The translations under genes were made by a program, and so were the position numbers. Shown piece by piece: positions 1 through 7,366 of a DNA stretch of 64,000 nucleotides; position 1 is the stretch's first letter, and the number at the start of each line of letters is the position of its first letter. The notes below the pieces were generated by a model. The model did no database searches. It worked only from the letters and a program-made list of their open reading frames with translations, and was not told the origin of the DNA. This stretch comes from Clostridiales bacterium (GTDB lineage Bacteria > Bacillota > Clostridia > Saccharofermentanales > Saccharofermentanaceae): the NCBI GenBank assembly GCA_017513085.1, contig JAFWDK010000016.1:1-64000 (forward strand), given 5' to 3'.

Positions 1-118
1 CAGCACCTGCCGCTGAGGAACCGCCCCACGGCAACCTCGTTGGCTGCGTTCATCACGGCGCAGGGGGTGCCGGGCCGCTTCGCCGTTTCCATGGCGAGGC
101 GCGGGAATCTTCCGATCT
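1..118. other. Chimeric contig end: foreign dxr fragment plus Illumina adapter remnant
   Basis: Bases 108-118 read TCTTCCGATCT, identical to the last 11 bases of the standard Illumina adapter. Everything to its left (1-107) is much richer in G+C than the rest of the window. Read on the minus strand from 107 downwards, the fragment encodes a short stretch containing the NAANEVAV motif preceded by FPRLAME, which is characteristic of 1-deoxy-D-xylulose 5-phosphate reductoisomerase (DXR/IspC). The reading frame of the native gene at 119-339 runs into this fragment only by chance and in a different frame. I read this as a library or assembly chimera: a read from another organism with adapter retained, fused to the contig end. 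It should not be annotated as part of this genome. Confidence 0.85.
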
Positions 119-339
119 AGCGGTTCTTCCTCCTCTTCTTCCTCTTCTTCGTACTCGTCGTCTTCGTCGTCGGAATCCTCTTCATCCGAATCAGAATCAT
201 CCGATTCCTCGTCCGGGTTTTCCACTACTTCTTCCGGATCAGCGTCCGCTTCATCGAGCTTCTCACTGGCCTGCTCCGAAACTTCTTCAAGTTCCGCCGT
301 CTCTTCGTTCAGATCGTTTTTTAATTCGTCTTCGCTCAT
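119..339 (-). CDS. N-terminal part of a strongly acidic protein (truncated at the contig chimera)
   Basis: An ATG at 339 on the minus strand follows a purine-rich ribosome binding site (GGGGAAGAG) and opens a frame of about 73 codons before the foreign DNA begins. The peptide is almost entirely Asp, Glu and Ser, with a long run of alternating D/E/S and then nearly pure Glu. No domain can be recognised. Such acidic segments occur as disordered N-termini of larger proteins, so the functional part probably lies beyond the contig end. Residues encoded by 1-118 in this frame are artefactual and should be ignored. Confidence 0.55.
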
Positions 340-444
340 ATACTCTTCCCCGTATTCGTTTCTATTCTTCTACCATTTTATATGATTTGCGAAGATTTGG
401 AATAGTCTTATACATTTTCGGGAATTTATGGTATCATAGGGAAC

Positions 445-519
445 GGAAGCTTAGCTCAGCGGGAGAGCATTCCCTTCACAGGGGAGGGGTCATGGGTTCA
501 AACCCCATAGTTTCCACCA
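445..519 (+). tRNA. tRNA-Val (anticodon CAC)
   Basis: The 75 bases fold as a standard cloverleaf: a 7-bp acceptor stem (GGAAGCT with AGTTTCC, one G-U pair), a D arm GCTC/GAGC, an anticodon stem TTCCC/GGGAG with loop TTCACAG giving anticodon CAC, and a T arm TGGG-TTCAAAC-CCCA. The discriminator A and a genome-encoded CCA end the gene. CAC reads the GUG valine codon. A TATCAT -10-like box at 432-437 would place transcription start at the first base, and a terminator follows 12 bases downstream, so it appears to be a single-gene unit. Confidence 0.96.
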
Positions 520-530
520 GTTTATACGAA

Positions 531-566
531 CACGGAGAACGGAAACACCATTCTCCGTGTTTTTTT
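531..566 (+). terminator. Intrinsic terminator of the tRNA gene
   Basis: A 9-bp perfect stem (CACGGAGAA at 531-539, TTCTCCGTG at 551-559) with an 11-base loop is followed by seven T residues at 560-566. It sits directly after tRNA-Val and just before the promoter of the MarR gene, so it separates the two units. Confidence 0.9.
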
Positions 567-571
567 CATGC

Positions 572-605
572 TTGACACTTTATGTTGTATAAAATATAAT
601 TTTAT
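572..605 (+). promoter_or_regulatory. Consensus sigma-A promoter with overlapping palindrome (probable OhrR-type operator)
   Basis: TTGACA at 572-577, a 17-base spacer and TATAAT at 595-600 form a perfect vegetative promoter. A perfect inverted repeat, ATAAAAT-ATA-ATTTTAT at 589-605, covers the -10 box. MarR/OhrR-family repressors bind AT-rich palindromes over their own promoters, so autorepression by the gene starting at 631 is the natural inference. Binding itself is not shown by the sequence. Confidence 0.75.
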
Positions 606-630
606 CAAATAGTTATACGAGGTACGGATC

Positions 631-1074
631 ATGAAATACGATTACAAAGAAGCCATGAAGCTTTCCAACCAGCTCTGTTTTCCTCTTTACGCAGCGTCCA
701 GAAACGTGATCAATCTTTATACCCCTTATCTCAAAGCACTGGACCTAACCTACACGCAGTACATCGTGTTTCTGGTGCTTTGGGAGAAGGACGGGATCAC
801 GGTCGGAGAGATCTGCGACAAACTGATGCTGGATAACGGTACCGTTTCTCCTCTTCTCAAGAAGATGCAACAGGCCGGATACATCGATCGGAAGAGAAGC
901 ACGGACGATGATCGCGTAGTCGTGATCACGTTGACAGACGAGGGACGTGCTCTTCAAAAGAAAGCCAAAGACATCCCTCTTTTAGTTTCCGGCTGCATCA
1001 ATATCGATCCGGAAAAAGCCAAAATGCTTCATATGCTTTTATATGAATTACTGGGAAAACAAAAGTCCAATTGA
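631..1074 (+). CDS. MarR-family transcriptional regulator, OhrR-like redox sensor
   Basis: The 147-residue protein has the full MarR winged-helix layout: N-terminal dimerisation helix, a DNA-binding core around residues 55-105 (with LDNGTVSPLLKKM recognition helix and the wing motif containing DDDRVV), and a C-terminal helix. The segment LCFPLYAASR near residues 15-24 followed by LTYTQYIVFLVLWE is typical of OhrR, where the conserved N-terminal cysteine (here C16) is oxidised by organic hydroperoxides to release DNA. A consensus promoter with overlapping palindrome lies upstream. Its stop codon lies 21 bases before the preferred start of the downstream radical-SAM gene, so the two are probably cotranscribed. 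No ohrA-like peroxidase is present in the window, so the physiological signal is uncertain. Confidence 0.88.
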   Translation: MKYDYKEAMKLSNQLCFPLYAASRNVINLYTPYLKALDLTYTQYIVFLVLWEKDGITVGEICDKLMLDNGTVSPLLKKMQQAGYIDRKRSTDDDRVVVITLTDEGRALQKKAKDIPLLVSGCINIDPEKAKMLHMLLYELLGKQKSN

Positions 1075-1094
1075 TCAACAGTCGAGGTCACAAT

Positions 1095-2207
1095 ATGAAG
1101 AAAACAGAATCTGCATTTGATATTCAAGAATATATGACAGCCGGCGTAGAGCGGGTGGTAAAAGATGCGCTCCGGGCAACCCTCCGCGACCCGAAAGGAA
1201 GTGCTTTTATGGCAAGATTTGCCGCCGCGTCCCGATCTGCTTCCAGGAAGCGTCAGGAAGCAGAAAAGAAAGGCGAGCATGTTCCTCCTTTTCTGATCGC
1301 CAGCATCACTTCCAACTGTAATCTGCATTGTGCAGGATGTTATTCCCGAGCTAATCACGCCACAACCGACTGTGCCCCGAAGGACCAGCTGACTTGCCGG
1401 CAGTGGCAAAGGATCTTCGAAGAATCAGAGGAGCTGGGGATCAGTTTCATTCTTTTGGCCGGTGGCGAACCGATGCTGCGAAGAGACGTTATCGAAGCGG
1501 CCGGAAATGTTAAGAATATTCTCTTCCCGATCTTTACCAACGGCGTGCTGCTGGACGAGAAATACCTAGAACTGCTTGAGAAAAGAAGAAATCTGCTTCC
1601 GATCATCAGCATCGAAGGCGGTAGAACCTCGACCGATTCTCGCCGCGGCCAAGGCATTTACGACCGGCTTATCCGCAATATGGATACGCTTCATGGAAAA
1701 GGACTGCTGTACGGTTGTTCCGTAACCGTAACGACCGAAAACCTGGAGGATGTCCTGTCAGAGGAATTCATTTCATCGCTTTCCGAGAGAGGCGGCAAAG
1801 CTGTGATCTATGTCGAATATGTGCCGGTCACGGAGGAAAGCCGGCATCTGGCGATCGGCGACAAGGAAAGGGAGATCTTCTCCTCTGCCCTGTCCGCACT
1901 TCGAAAAAAGCACCCGGAGATCGTATTTGTTTCTTTCCCCGGAGACGAGAAATCATCCGGCGGATGCATCGCAGCCGGTCGCGGATTCTTCCATATCAAT
2001 TCACACGGCGGAGCAGAACCTTGCCCCTTCTCACCTTATTCGGATATCAACGTCCGGGATACATCCGTCAAAGAAGCGCTCTCCTCTCCGCTTTTTATGG
2101 CACTCTCCAACCGGAACATCCTTTCCGGGGATCACACCGGCGGCTGTGTGCTTTTTGAGAAGAAAGAACAAGTCGAAGAGTTATTGAAAAACAGTCTTAT
2201 TCCTTAA
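1095..2207 (+). CDS. Radical SAM protein with C-terminal Cys-containing extension
   Basis: The protein of about 370 residues carries the radical-SAM iron-sulfur motif CNLHCAGC (C75, C79, C82), a GGEP motif (LLAGGEPML) for S-adenosylmethionine binding, and a C-terminal segment with further cysteines (GGC..., EPCPF..., GGC) resembling a reduced SPASM/twitch region. I chose ATG 1095, preceded by GAGG at 1084-1087; a TTG at 1071 overlapping the marR stop is possible but lacks a binding site. A poorly conserved basic N-terminal region of about 60 residues precedes the barrel. It lies in the same unit as an OhrR-like regulator, suggesting redox-controlled expression. The substrate is unknown; no precursor peptide is visible beside it. 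Its 3' end overlaps by 11 bases the convergent gene at 2197. Confidence 0.85.
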   Translation: MKKTESAFDIQEYMTAGVERVVKDALRATLRDPKGSAFMARFAAASRSASRKRQEAEKKGEHVPPFLIASITSNCNLHCAGCYSRANHATTDCAPKDQLTCRQWQRIFEESEELGISFILLAGGEPMLRRDVIEAAGNVKNILFPIFTNGVLLDEKYLELLEKRRNLLPIISIEGGRTSTDSRRGQGIYDRLIRNMDTLHGKGLLYGCSVTVTTENLEDVLSEEFISSLSERGGKAVIYVEYVPVTEESRHLAIGDKEREIFSSALSALRKKHPEIVFVSFPGDEKSSGGCIAAGRGFFHINSHGGAEPCPFSPYSDINVRDTSVKEALSSPLFMALSNRNILSGDHTGGCVLFEKKEQVEELLKNSLIP

Positions 2208-2859
2208 CCGGTGTCCGGCTGTATTCTGTCATCGCATTCGATGTGCGACGGAGCAGATGCAGCTGGACAAAACTTACGATAATTGATGCAATGGAAAATA
2301 CAAGCATACCCACCACCCATGCAAGCTGTGCCAAGTCAGTAAACACAGCTAAAACACTCAGGACCAAACCGACATTGACAACAATATATGCCTTCAGATA
2401 AGACTTCCACGAGTCACCGAGATACTCATCCACCGGGTCCAGGCAATCTTTCATTGCCGCACAAAGCTTGGCCGTATATGCCACACCCAAAAAAGCACCG
2501 AGTACAAAGAATGCGGCATTCACTTTATATTCAGACACCGATTTGAATACCTCGCACACTTGCGCCATGATTGCGATGCAGGCAGCTATCCTGTAGTCGT
2601 TGTGAAACTTTCCGACAGAAAACAAGATACCTAAAGAAATCAGATTGACCCCTACGCCTATCCAGCTCAGTACGATCAACAAAGTAGAGTTCGTAACGCT
2701 GCGGGAAACAACAAGCAAAGCGATCGTCAGCATGATTCCGATCACTGTAATCCAAAACATCCACATGAGGCGTTTGCCCAGAATCCCGCAACGTTTTTTA
2801 TGTTCGATCTTGATCTGACGTTCTTTCTCCGACAATTTCACTGGCTGCTTTTCAAACAT
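2197..2859 (-). CDS. Multi-pass membrane protein of unknown function
   Basis: The 220-residue protein has a charged N-terminal tail (about 30 residues, KQPVKLSEKERQ...) and then six predicted membrane helices, roughly at residues 32-52, 58-78, 88-105, 112-130, 155-175 and 178-198, ending in a short polar tail. I do not recognise a named family. It is preceded on the minus strand by a plausible purine-rich site and lies downstream of, and 89 bases from, the EAL protein gene on the same strand. Its stop overlaps the convergent radical-SAM gene; no terminator hairpin is evident between them. Confidence 0.75.
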   Translation of the reverse strand: MFEKQPVKLSEKERQIKIEHKKRCGILGKRLMWMFWITVIGIMLTIALLVVSRSVTNSTLLIVLSWIGVGVNLISLGILFSVGKFHNDYRIAACIAIMAQVCEVFKSVSEYKVNAAFFVLGAFLGVAYTAKLCAAMKDCLDPVDEYLGDSWKSYLKAYIVVNVGLVLSVLAVFTDLAQLAWVVGMLVFSIASIIVSFVQLHLLRRTSNAMTEYSRTPVKE

Positions 2860-2948
2860 TTTGGTTTTCTCCTTTACATTTCACAAGCAAATCATTTTCT
2901 ATGTCTTCAGTATAGAATGGGCATGTGTAATCTTTATGTACACCAGTA

Positions 2949-4964
2949 TTATTCTTTGTCGTATTTAGGATTCTGCAATCGTTCGCTCATCTTTTCTTTC
3001 GGAAGAGGACGGTCATAGTAATAGCCCTGGATCACATTCGCACCTAAGGCGCGCAGTGTCTCAACCTGGGAAGGCTGCTCCACGCCTTCCGCCACGATCT
3101 TTAAGCCGATATCGATGGCCAGCTTGATTATATGGTCCAATATAGTTAGGTCTTTGGAATGGTCACGATCGATAAAACCTTTATCGATCTTCATCGTATC
3201 AAAGTTGATCTCGCGAAGCACAGACATGGAGGAATTGCCACATCCGAAATCATCGATGGAAGCGCCATAACCCAGGTCGTGAAGTGCGTCAACAAAAGAC
3301 TTCAGCACGCTGAGCGGGAACTCATCGACCGTTTCCGTGATTTCGATCTCAATCAGATTTTTCGGAATACCGCTTTCTCTGACCACCGCATCGATCTTCT
3401 TCGCCAGATCCGGATCCGCAAGATTCCTTCTGGAAAAATTCACTGAGATCGGTGGGATCTCCACACCTTCTTTACGCCACGCAGCAATATCCGCGCATAT
3501 CTTCCGAAGCATATACATGTCCAGATCACAGATCGAATCATTTCTCTCCATGATCGGGATAAAGTCTCCCGGGTCTACGATCTGTCCGTTATGGATCCAT
3601 CTTGCCAACGCCTCAGCGCCGCACAAAGTATTTGTTTTGCTGTTGACCTTCGGCTGGTAGAATGGAATAAACTCATCGTGACTTAACGCATAGCGGATAT
3701 CCGAATCGAAACGCCTCCGGGTTTCGATCGCATCCATCAGTTCCTGCGTCATATATACTGTCTCCTTGCCCATGCTTCTGGCATGATTAAGCGCCGTTCT
3801 GGCGTATGTCACGACCTCTTCTCCCTTAATCTCCTCCCGCGAGATCTCATACACTCCTGCTCTCGCCGCGATGCTCTCAGTCAGCTCTGTGCCCGTATCG
3901 TCCTTAAACTGCACACGCACGCCTTTCAGTTTCTCAAGGATTTCTGGCAGATTCTTCTTCTTCACCAACACAATAAACTGATCTGCGTTCGGATGTCCCA
4001 TAAACTCATCCGGATCGAGTTCTGCTGCAAAAGCACTTGCATACGCACTCAGAATGTGGTTTCCCACATCGACTCCGTATTTGCGGTTGAGCAAGGTGAA
4101 TTTGGTAAGATCAAAATACACCGCCGCATAGTTCTTCATGTCGCTTTTTTTCGTATGGATCCACTCGATGCAGCCATGCTCGTTGGAAAGACCGGTTCGT
4201 ATATCCGTGCGCTCCGCGATGCGTATCTGCCGGTTCTGATAGATGATGTTCTCGATAAACATCACATGTACCGATGCGGCCACGCCGATATCCATATAAG
4301 CAAATCCATAGAAGAAATACTGGAACAGGAAACCCACCAGAGGGAATACGATATACGAGGTCAGCGCCAGGAAACGGCTGGTGGTCGTCTCTTTCCGATA
4401 CTGAAGAAGGATAGAGAAAATGATTGCCATACCTGTTACAGGAATAAGCACCGACAACGGGAAAAGATCTCCGCGATGGTAGAAATTCTCTGCATCGATC
4501 GTGTAATACAAGCCGGAGAAGTGTGAGATGACGACCATTCCCATGCCTACCACAGAAAGCATGCAGCAGGTCAGAAAACGGAAGCGGCATCGCTGTTCCC
4601 GTTTCAGATCAAAATGCCCGAAAAGAACTATGGATTCATAAATAATGATCGCAACAAGAAACAGATCGCATATCAGGAACACGGCCAGAGTGGACACCTG
4701 CATGACCAACGAGCTGAAAGGCGTGACTCTTCCCGGAAGAATGTACGTCAGATAATCGAAAAGGAGCATAAAGCCTGCCAGAACATTGAGAAATACCACG
4801 GCATGCTTCGCCTTGACATCCCGACTGTTTTTGACCGCAGAAAGCACAGCCGAAACAAAGCAGAAAATCGACTCAAAAAGAAGAAATGCTACTTGAACTG
4901 CAAAAAAGTCTACCAATCCTGATTTGCCCTCCTCCCCCGAAGAATTCGGGAGTACGACCCGCAT
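2949..4964 (-). CDS. Membrane-bound cyclic-di-GMP phosphodiesterase (degenerate GGDEF + EAL)
   Basis: An N-terminal block of about seven membrane helices (residues 18-245) is followed by a GGDEF-type domain (about 252-410) and an EAL domain (about 425-665). The GGDEF signature is replaced by NADQF at 326-330, so diguanylate cyclase activity should be lost. The EAL domain keeps its key motifs: EAL at 451-453, an ITETVDEF segment, DDFG, the lysine in MKIDKGFI and the EGVE loop, so it should hydrolyse c-di-GMP. ATG 4964 has a poor ribosome site; a TTG at 4916, 16 codons in, is a possible real start and would still precede the first helix. A second, fully intact GGDEF-EAL protein lies at 33043-34917. 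Confidence 0.88.
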   Translation of the reverse strand: MRVVLPNSSGEEGKSGLVDFFAVQVAFLLFESIFCFVSAVLSAVKNSRDVKAKHAVVFLNVLAGFMLLFDYLTYILPGRVTPFSSLVMQVSTLAVFLICDLFLVAIIIYESIVLFGHFDLKREQRCRFRFLTCCMLSVVGMGMVVISHFSGLYYTIDAENFYHRGDLFPLSVLIPVTGMAIIFSILLQYRKETTTSRFLALTSYIVFPLVGFLFQYFFYGFAYMDIGVAASVHVMFIENIIYQNRQIRIAERTDIRTGLSNEHGCIEWIHTKKSDMKNYAAVYFDLTKFTLLNRKYGVDVGNHILSAYASAFAAELDPDEFMGHPNADQFIVLVKKKNLPEILEKLKGVRVQFKDDTGTELTESIAARAGVYEISREEIKGEEVVTYARTALNHARSMGKETVYMTQELMDAIETRRRFDSDIRYALSHDEFIPFYQPKVNSKTNTLCGAEALARWIHNGQIVDPGDFIPIMERNDSICDLDMYMLRKICADIAAWRKEGVEIPPISVNFSRRNLADPDLAKKIDAVVRESGIPKNLIEIEITETVDEFPLSVLKSFVDALHDLGYGASIDDFGCGNSSMSVLREINFDTMKIDKGFIDRDHSKDLTILDHIIKLAIDIGLKIVAEGVEQPSQVETLRALGANVIQGYYYDRPLPKEKMSERLQNPKYDKE

Positions 4965-5079
4965 AACCTATATTTCCAATTATACTCGCGCGCATATGTA
5001 AAAGCAATTTGTGTATTTTAACGCTTGAAAAACTTTCTGTTACATAAGAAAATACTATGTGGTAGAAAGGCGGACGAAT

Positions 5080-6030
5080 ATGGAAGATTGTTTAGTTTAT
5101 TTTTTTACAGGCTTTCTCGACAGCGGCAAGACGTCGTTTATTCTTTCCTGGCTGTCTGACGGCAGTTTTCGGGATAAAAACGTCCTGATCCTTCTGACCG
5201 AAGAAGGCGAAGTGGAATTCCCTCCGGTCGAGGGCGCGCCTTGTAAGTCTTTGAACATCGTGACTTGCGAGACCGATGATGTGAATAAAGATTATACCTA
5301 CTCTCTGGAGCAGAAATATCATCCGGATGTCGTACTCATCGAGTGGAACGGATCGGTCAGCCCAAGTGCTTTTTTCGACGAAGTGGATGTTCCGGAACGC
5401 TGGGCGCTGGCTGCAGCCATTACGATCGTGGACGCCTCCACATACGGCGATTATTACAGAAACATGCAGACGCTTTTCGCGGATTACTATCGTTTCTGTG
5501 ATAACGTGATCTTCAACCGTGTGGATCCGAACACCAATAACATACCTAAATTACGTGGTTCGGTCAAATCACTGAACCCCGCCATGAATCTGTCATTCTT
5601 CGGAATGGACGGAAACATGATCGATATCGGAGAATATCTCCCCTACAATCTGGATGACGATCCGTGCGTGATCGCTCCGGATGATTTTGGTCTCTTTTAT
5701 ACCGATGCGCTCGACAACGTGAAGCGATACAACGGCAAGCGTATCACCGTGACCGGTCAGGCTACGCTTATGCGGGAACACAAGAAGGATGCTTTCGTGC
5801 TTCAGCGCAAGGCTTACACCTGTTGTGCCGCGGATATCGGCCTGATCAGTCTTCTGTGTCTGTTTAAAGTCCGTCCGGGATTCCCGGAAAACAAGTGGCT
5901 TCAGGTCACAGGTCGTATCGGCTTTTTCCGTGACGAGTCGCAGGGCACTCCGGTCGCAATCCCTTGTCTTCAGGTCGAGAATTATCGTCTGACCGACACG
6001 CCGGATAACGAGGTCATTTATTTCAGCTAA
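5080..6030 (+). CDS. CobW-like G3E P-loop GTPase fused to a YcgQ/TIGR03943-like C-terminal domain
   Basis: The 316-residue protein starts at ATG 5080, seven bases after GAAAGGCGG. Residues 5-190 form a G3E-type P-loop domain with Walker A GFLDSGKT (11-18), VLIEWNG in place of the usual IEPSG, and NRVD in place of NKxD. The metal-binding CXCC of COG0523 metallochaperones is missing. Residues 205-316 form an OB-like domain containing TCCAAD (247-252), a motif typical of the YcgQ/TIGR03943 family, which is usually encoded separately beside a YcgR-like permease. It stands 28 bases upstream of a canonical His-rich G3E GTPase, so a joint role in metal allocation is likely but inferred. Confidence 0.78.
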   Translation: MEDCLVYFFTGFLDSGKTSFILSWLSDGSFRDKNVLILLTEEGEVEFPPVEGAPCKSLNIVTCETDDVNKDYTYSLEQKYHPDVVLIEWNGSVSPSAFFDEVDVPERWALAAAITIVDASTYGDYYRNMQTLFADYYRFCDNVIFNRVDPNTNNIPKLRGSVKSLNPAMNLSFFGMDGNMIDIGEYLPYNLDDDPCVIAPDDFGLFYTDALDNVKRYNGKRITVTGQATLMREHKKDAFVLQRKAYTCCAADIGLISLLCLFKVRPGFPENKWLQVTGRIGFFRDESQGTPVAIPCLQVENYRLTDTPDNEVIYFS

Positions 6031-6058
6031 CAGATTTAAAGGAAAGAAGGAATAAACA

Positions 6059-7207
6059 ATGGCAACCAAAGTAGACATTTTTTCAGGATTCTTAGGCGCA
6101 GGTAAAACTACGCTGATCAAGAAGCTCATCTCTGACGGGTATAACGGACAGAAGATCGTACTCATCGAGAACGAATTCGGACAGATCGGTATCGATGGTG
6201 GCTTTTTGAAGGAAGCAGGCATTGAGATCACCGAGATGAACTCGGGCTGCATCTGCTGCTCTCTCGTCGGCGATTTCGGCACCGCTTTAAAAGAAGTCAT
6301 CGATAAGTTCTCCCCTGACCGTATCCTCATCGAGCCATCCGGCGTCGGCAAGCTTTCCGATGTCGTTGCAGCTGTGGAAAAGGTCGAGGGAACCGAAGTG
6401 TGCGGAACCGTTACCGTCATCGATGCAAGCAAGTGCAAGATCTATCTCAAGAATTTCAAGGAGTTCTACGAGAACCAGATCAAGTACGCCGGCACGATCA
6501 TCCTGTCCCGTACAGGCAACATCGCGCAGGAGAAACTGGATACAGCCATCTCCCTGATCCGCGAGATCAACGATCACTCTCAGATCATCACAACACCTTG
6601 GGAGAAGCTCTCCGGCGCACAGATCCTGTCAGCGATCGAGAGCCCGCTCACCGCTTCAGATATGGCCGCTGCTCTTCTTGAAGCTGAGGAGCATGCGCAT
6701 CACCATCACCACCACGATGATGAGGACGAGCACGAGCACCATCACGACCACGATCACGAACATCACCACGAGCATGACGAAGATGACGAGCATGACCATG
6801 ATCATGAACACGAGCACCATCATCACGACCATGACCACGAACATGATGAGCACGAGCATCACCACGACCACGGTCCGGACTGCACCTGCGGTTGCCATGA
6901 CCATGATCACGATCACGAAGGTCATCATCATGCAGACGAAGTCTTCGACAGCATCGGGTTTGAAACATCCAAAGCCTTCTCGGAAGCTTCTATCCGTGCC
7001 GCGCTCGAAGAACTCGACAGTGGCGAATTCGGTATGATCCTCCGTGCCAAGGGAATCGTTGCCGGCGAAGATGGCAATTGGATCCACTTTGACTACGTGC
7101 CGGGTGAAGCCGACGTACGTACCGGAGCTGCCGACGTCACAGGAAAGCTCTGCGTAATCGGCGCAAACGTAAAGAAAGATGCGGTCAAAGTGCTTTTCGG
7201 ACTGTAA
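6059..7207 (+). CDS. COG0523/CobW-family GTP-dependent metallochaperone with long His-rich segment
   Basis: The 382-residue protein has Walker A GFLGAGKT (10-17), the conserved metal-binding CICC motif (C64, C66, C67), ENEFGQIGID and IEPSGVGKLSD switch motifs, and a C-terminal CobW_C-like domain (about 296-382). Between them lies a stretch of about 80 residues (212-291) made almost only of His, Asp and Glu, interrupted by CTCGC. Proteins of this family move Zn, Ni, Co or Fe into target enzymes using GTP hydrolysis; the His-rich loop would store or buffer metal. NKxD is replaced by SRTGN, a common deviation here. It follows the divergent G3E paralogue at 5080 in one operon. No Zur or NiaR-like operator was recognised upstream. 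Confidence 0.9.
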   Translation: MATKVDIFSGFLGAGKTTLIKKLISDGYNGQKIVLIENEFGQIGIDGGFLKEAGIEITEMNSGCICCSLVGDFGTALKEVIDKFSPDRILIEPSGVGKLSDVVAAVEKVEGTEVCGTVTVIDASKCKIYLKNFKEFYENQIKYAGTIILSRTGNIAQEKLDTAISLIREINDHSQIITTPWEKLSGAQILSAIESPLTASDMAAALLEAEEHAHHHHHHDDEDEHEHHHDHDHEHHHEHDEDDEHDHDHEHEHHHHDHDHEHDEHEHHHDHGPDCTCGCHDHDHDHEGHHHADEVFDSIGFETSKAFSEASIRAALEELDSGEFGMILRAKGIVAGEDGNWIHFDYVPGEADVRTGAADVTGKLCVIGANVKKDAVKVLFGL

Positions 7208-7309
7208 GATTTTCAGCTTAAACTTGAACGCAAAAGGGACTGTGCTTTCATACTGAAGGACAGCCTTTTTTGCTAGAGCATCCAATATCGTTTGGAAGAC
7301 AGAAAGACG

Positions 7310-7339
7310 AAGGGGAGCCTCTGTTTGGAGACTCCCCTT
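7310..7339. terminator. Hairpin between converging genes, probable terminator
   Basis: AAGGGGAG (7310-7317) pairs with CTCCCCTT (7332-7339), with three further bases pairing inside. It lies between the 3' ends of the metallochaperone and the minus-strand lipoprotein. The flanks are T-rich in both directions rather than a clean T tract, so it could serve either gene. Confidence 0.55.
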
Positions 7340-7366
7340 CCCTTTACTTTAAATTATTCTCTGTGA

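Noticed and set aside
387..575. Short frame across the tRNA region
   Set aside because: It runs through tRNA-Val and its terminator and has no independent support.
6690..6935. Repeat-like DNA that could be mistaken for a tandem repeat or CRISPR array
   Set aside because: It is low-complexity His/Asp/Glu coding sequence, without regularly spaced identical repeats or spacers.
7208..7272. Weak hairpin (AAAGG...CTGT / ACAG-CCTTTTT) after the metallochaperone
   Set aside because: Stem broken by mismatches; the hairpin at 7310-7339 is better, so I did not list it as a terminator.
6656..7285. Antisense frame of Val/Met-rich repeats
   Set aside because: It is the reverse complement of the His/Asp/Glu-rich segment of the metallochaperone.
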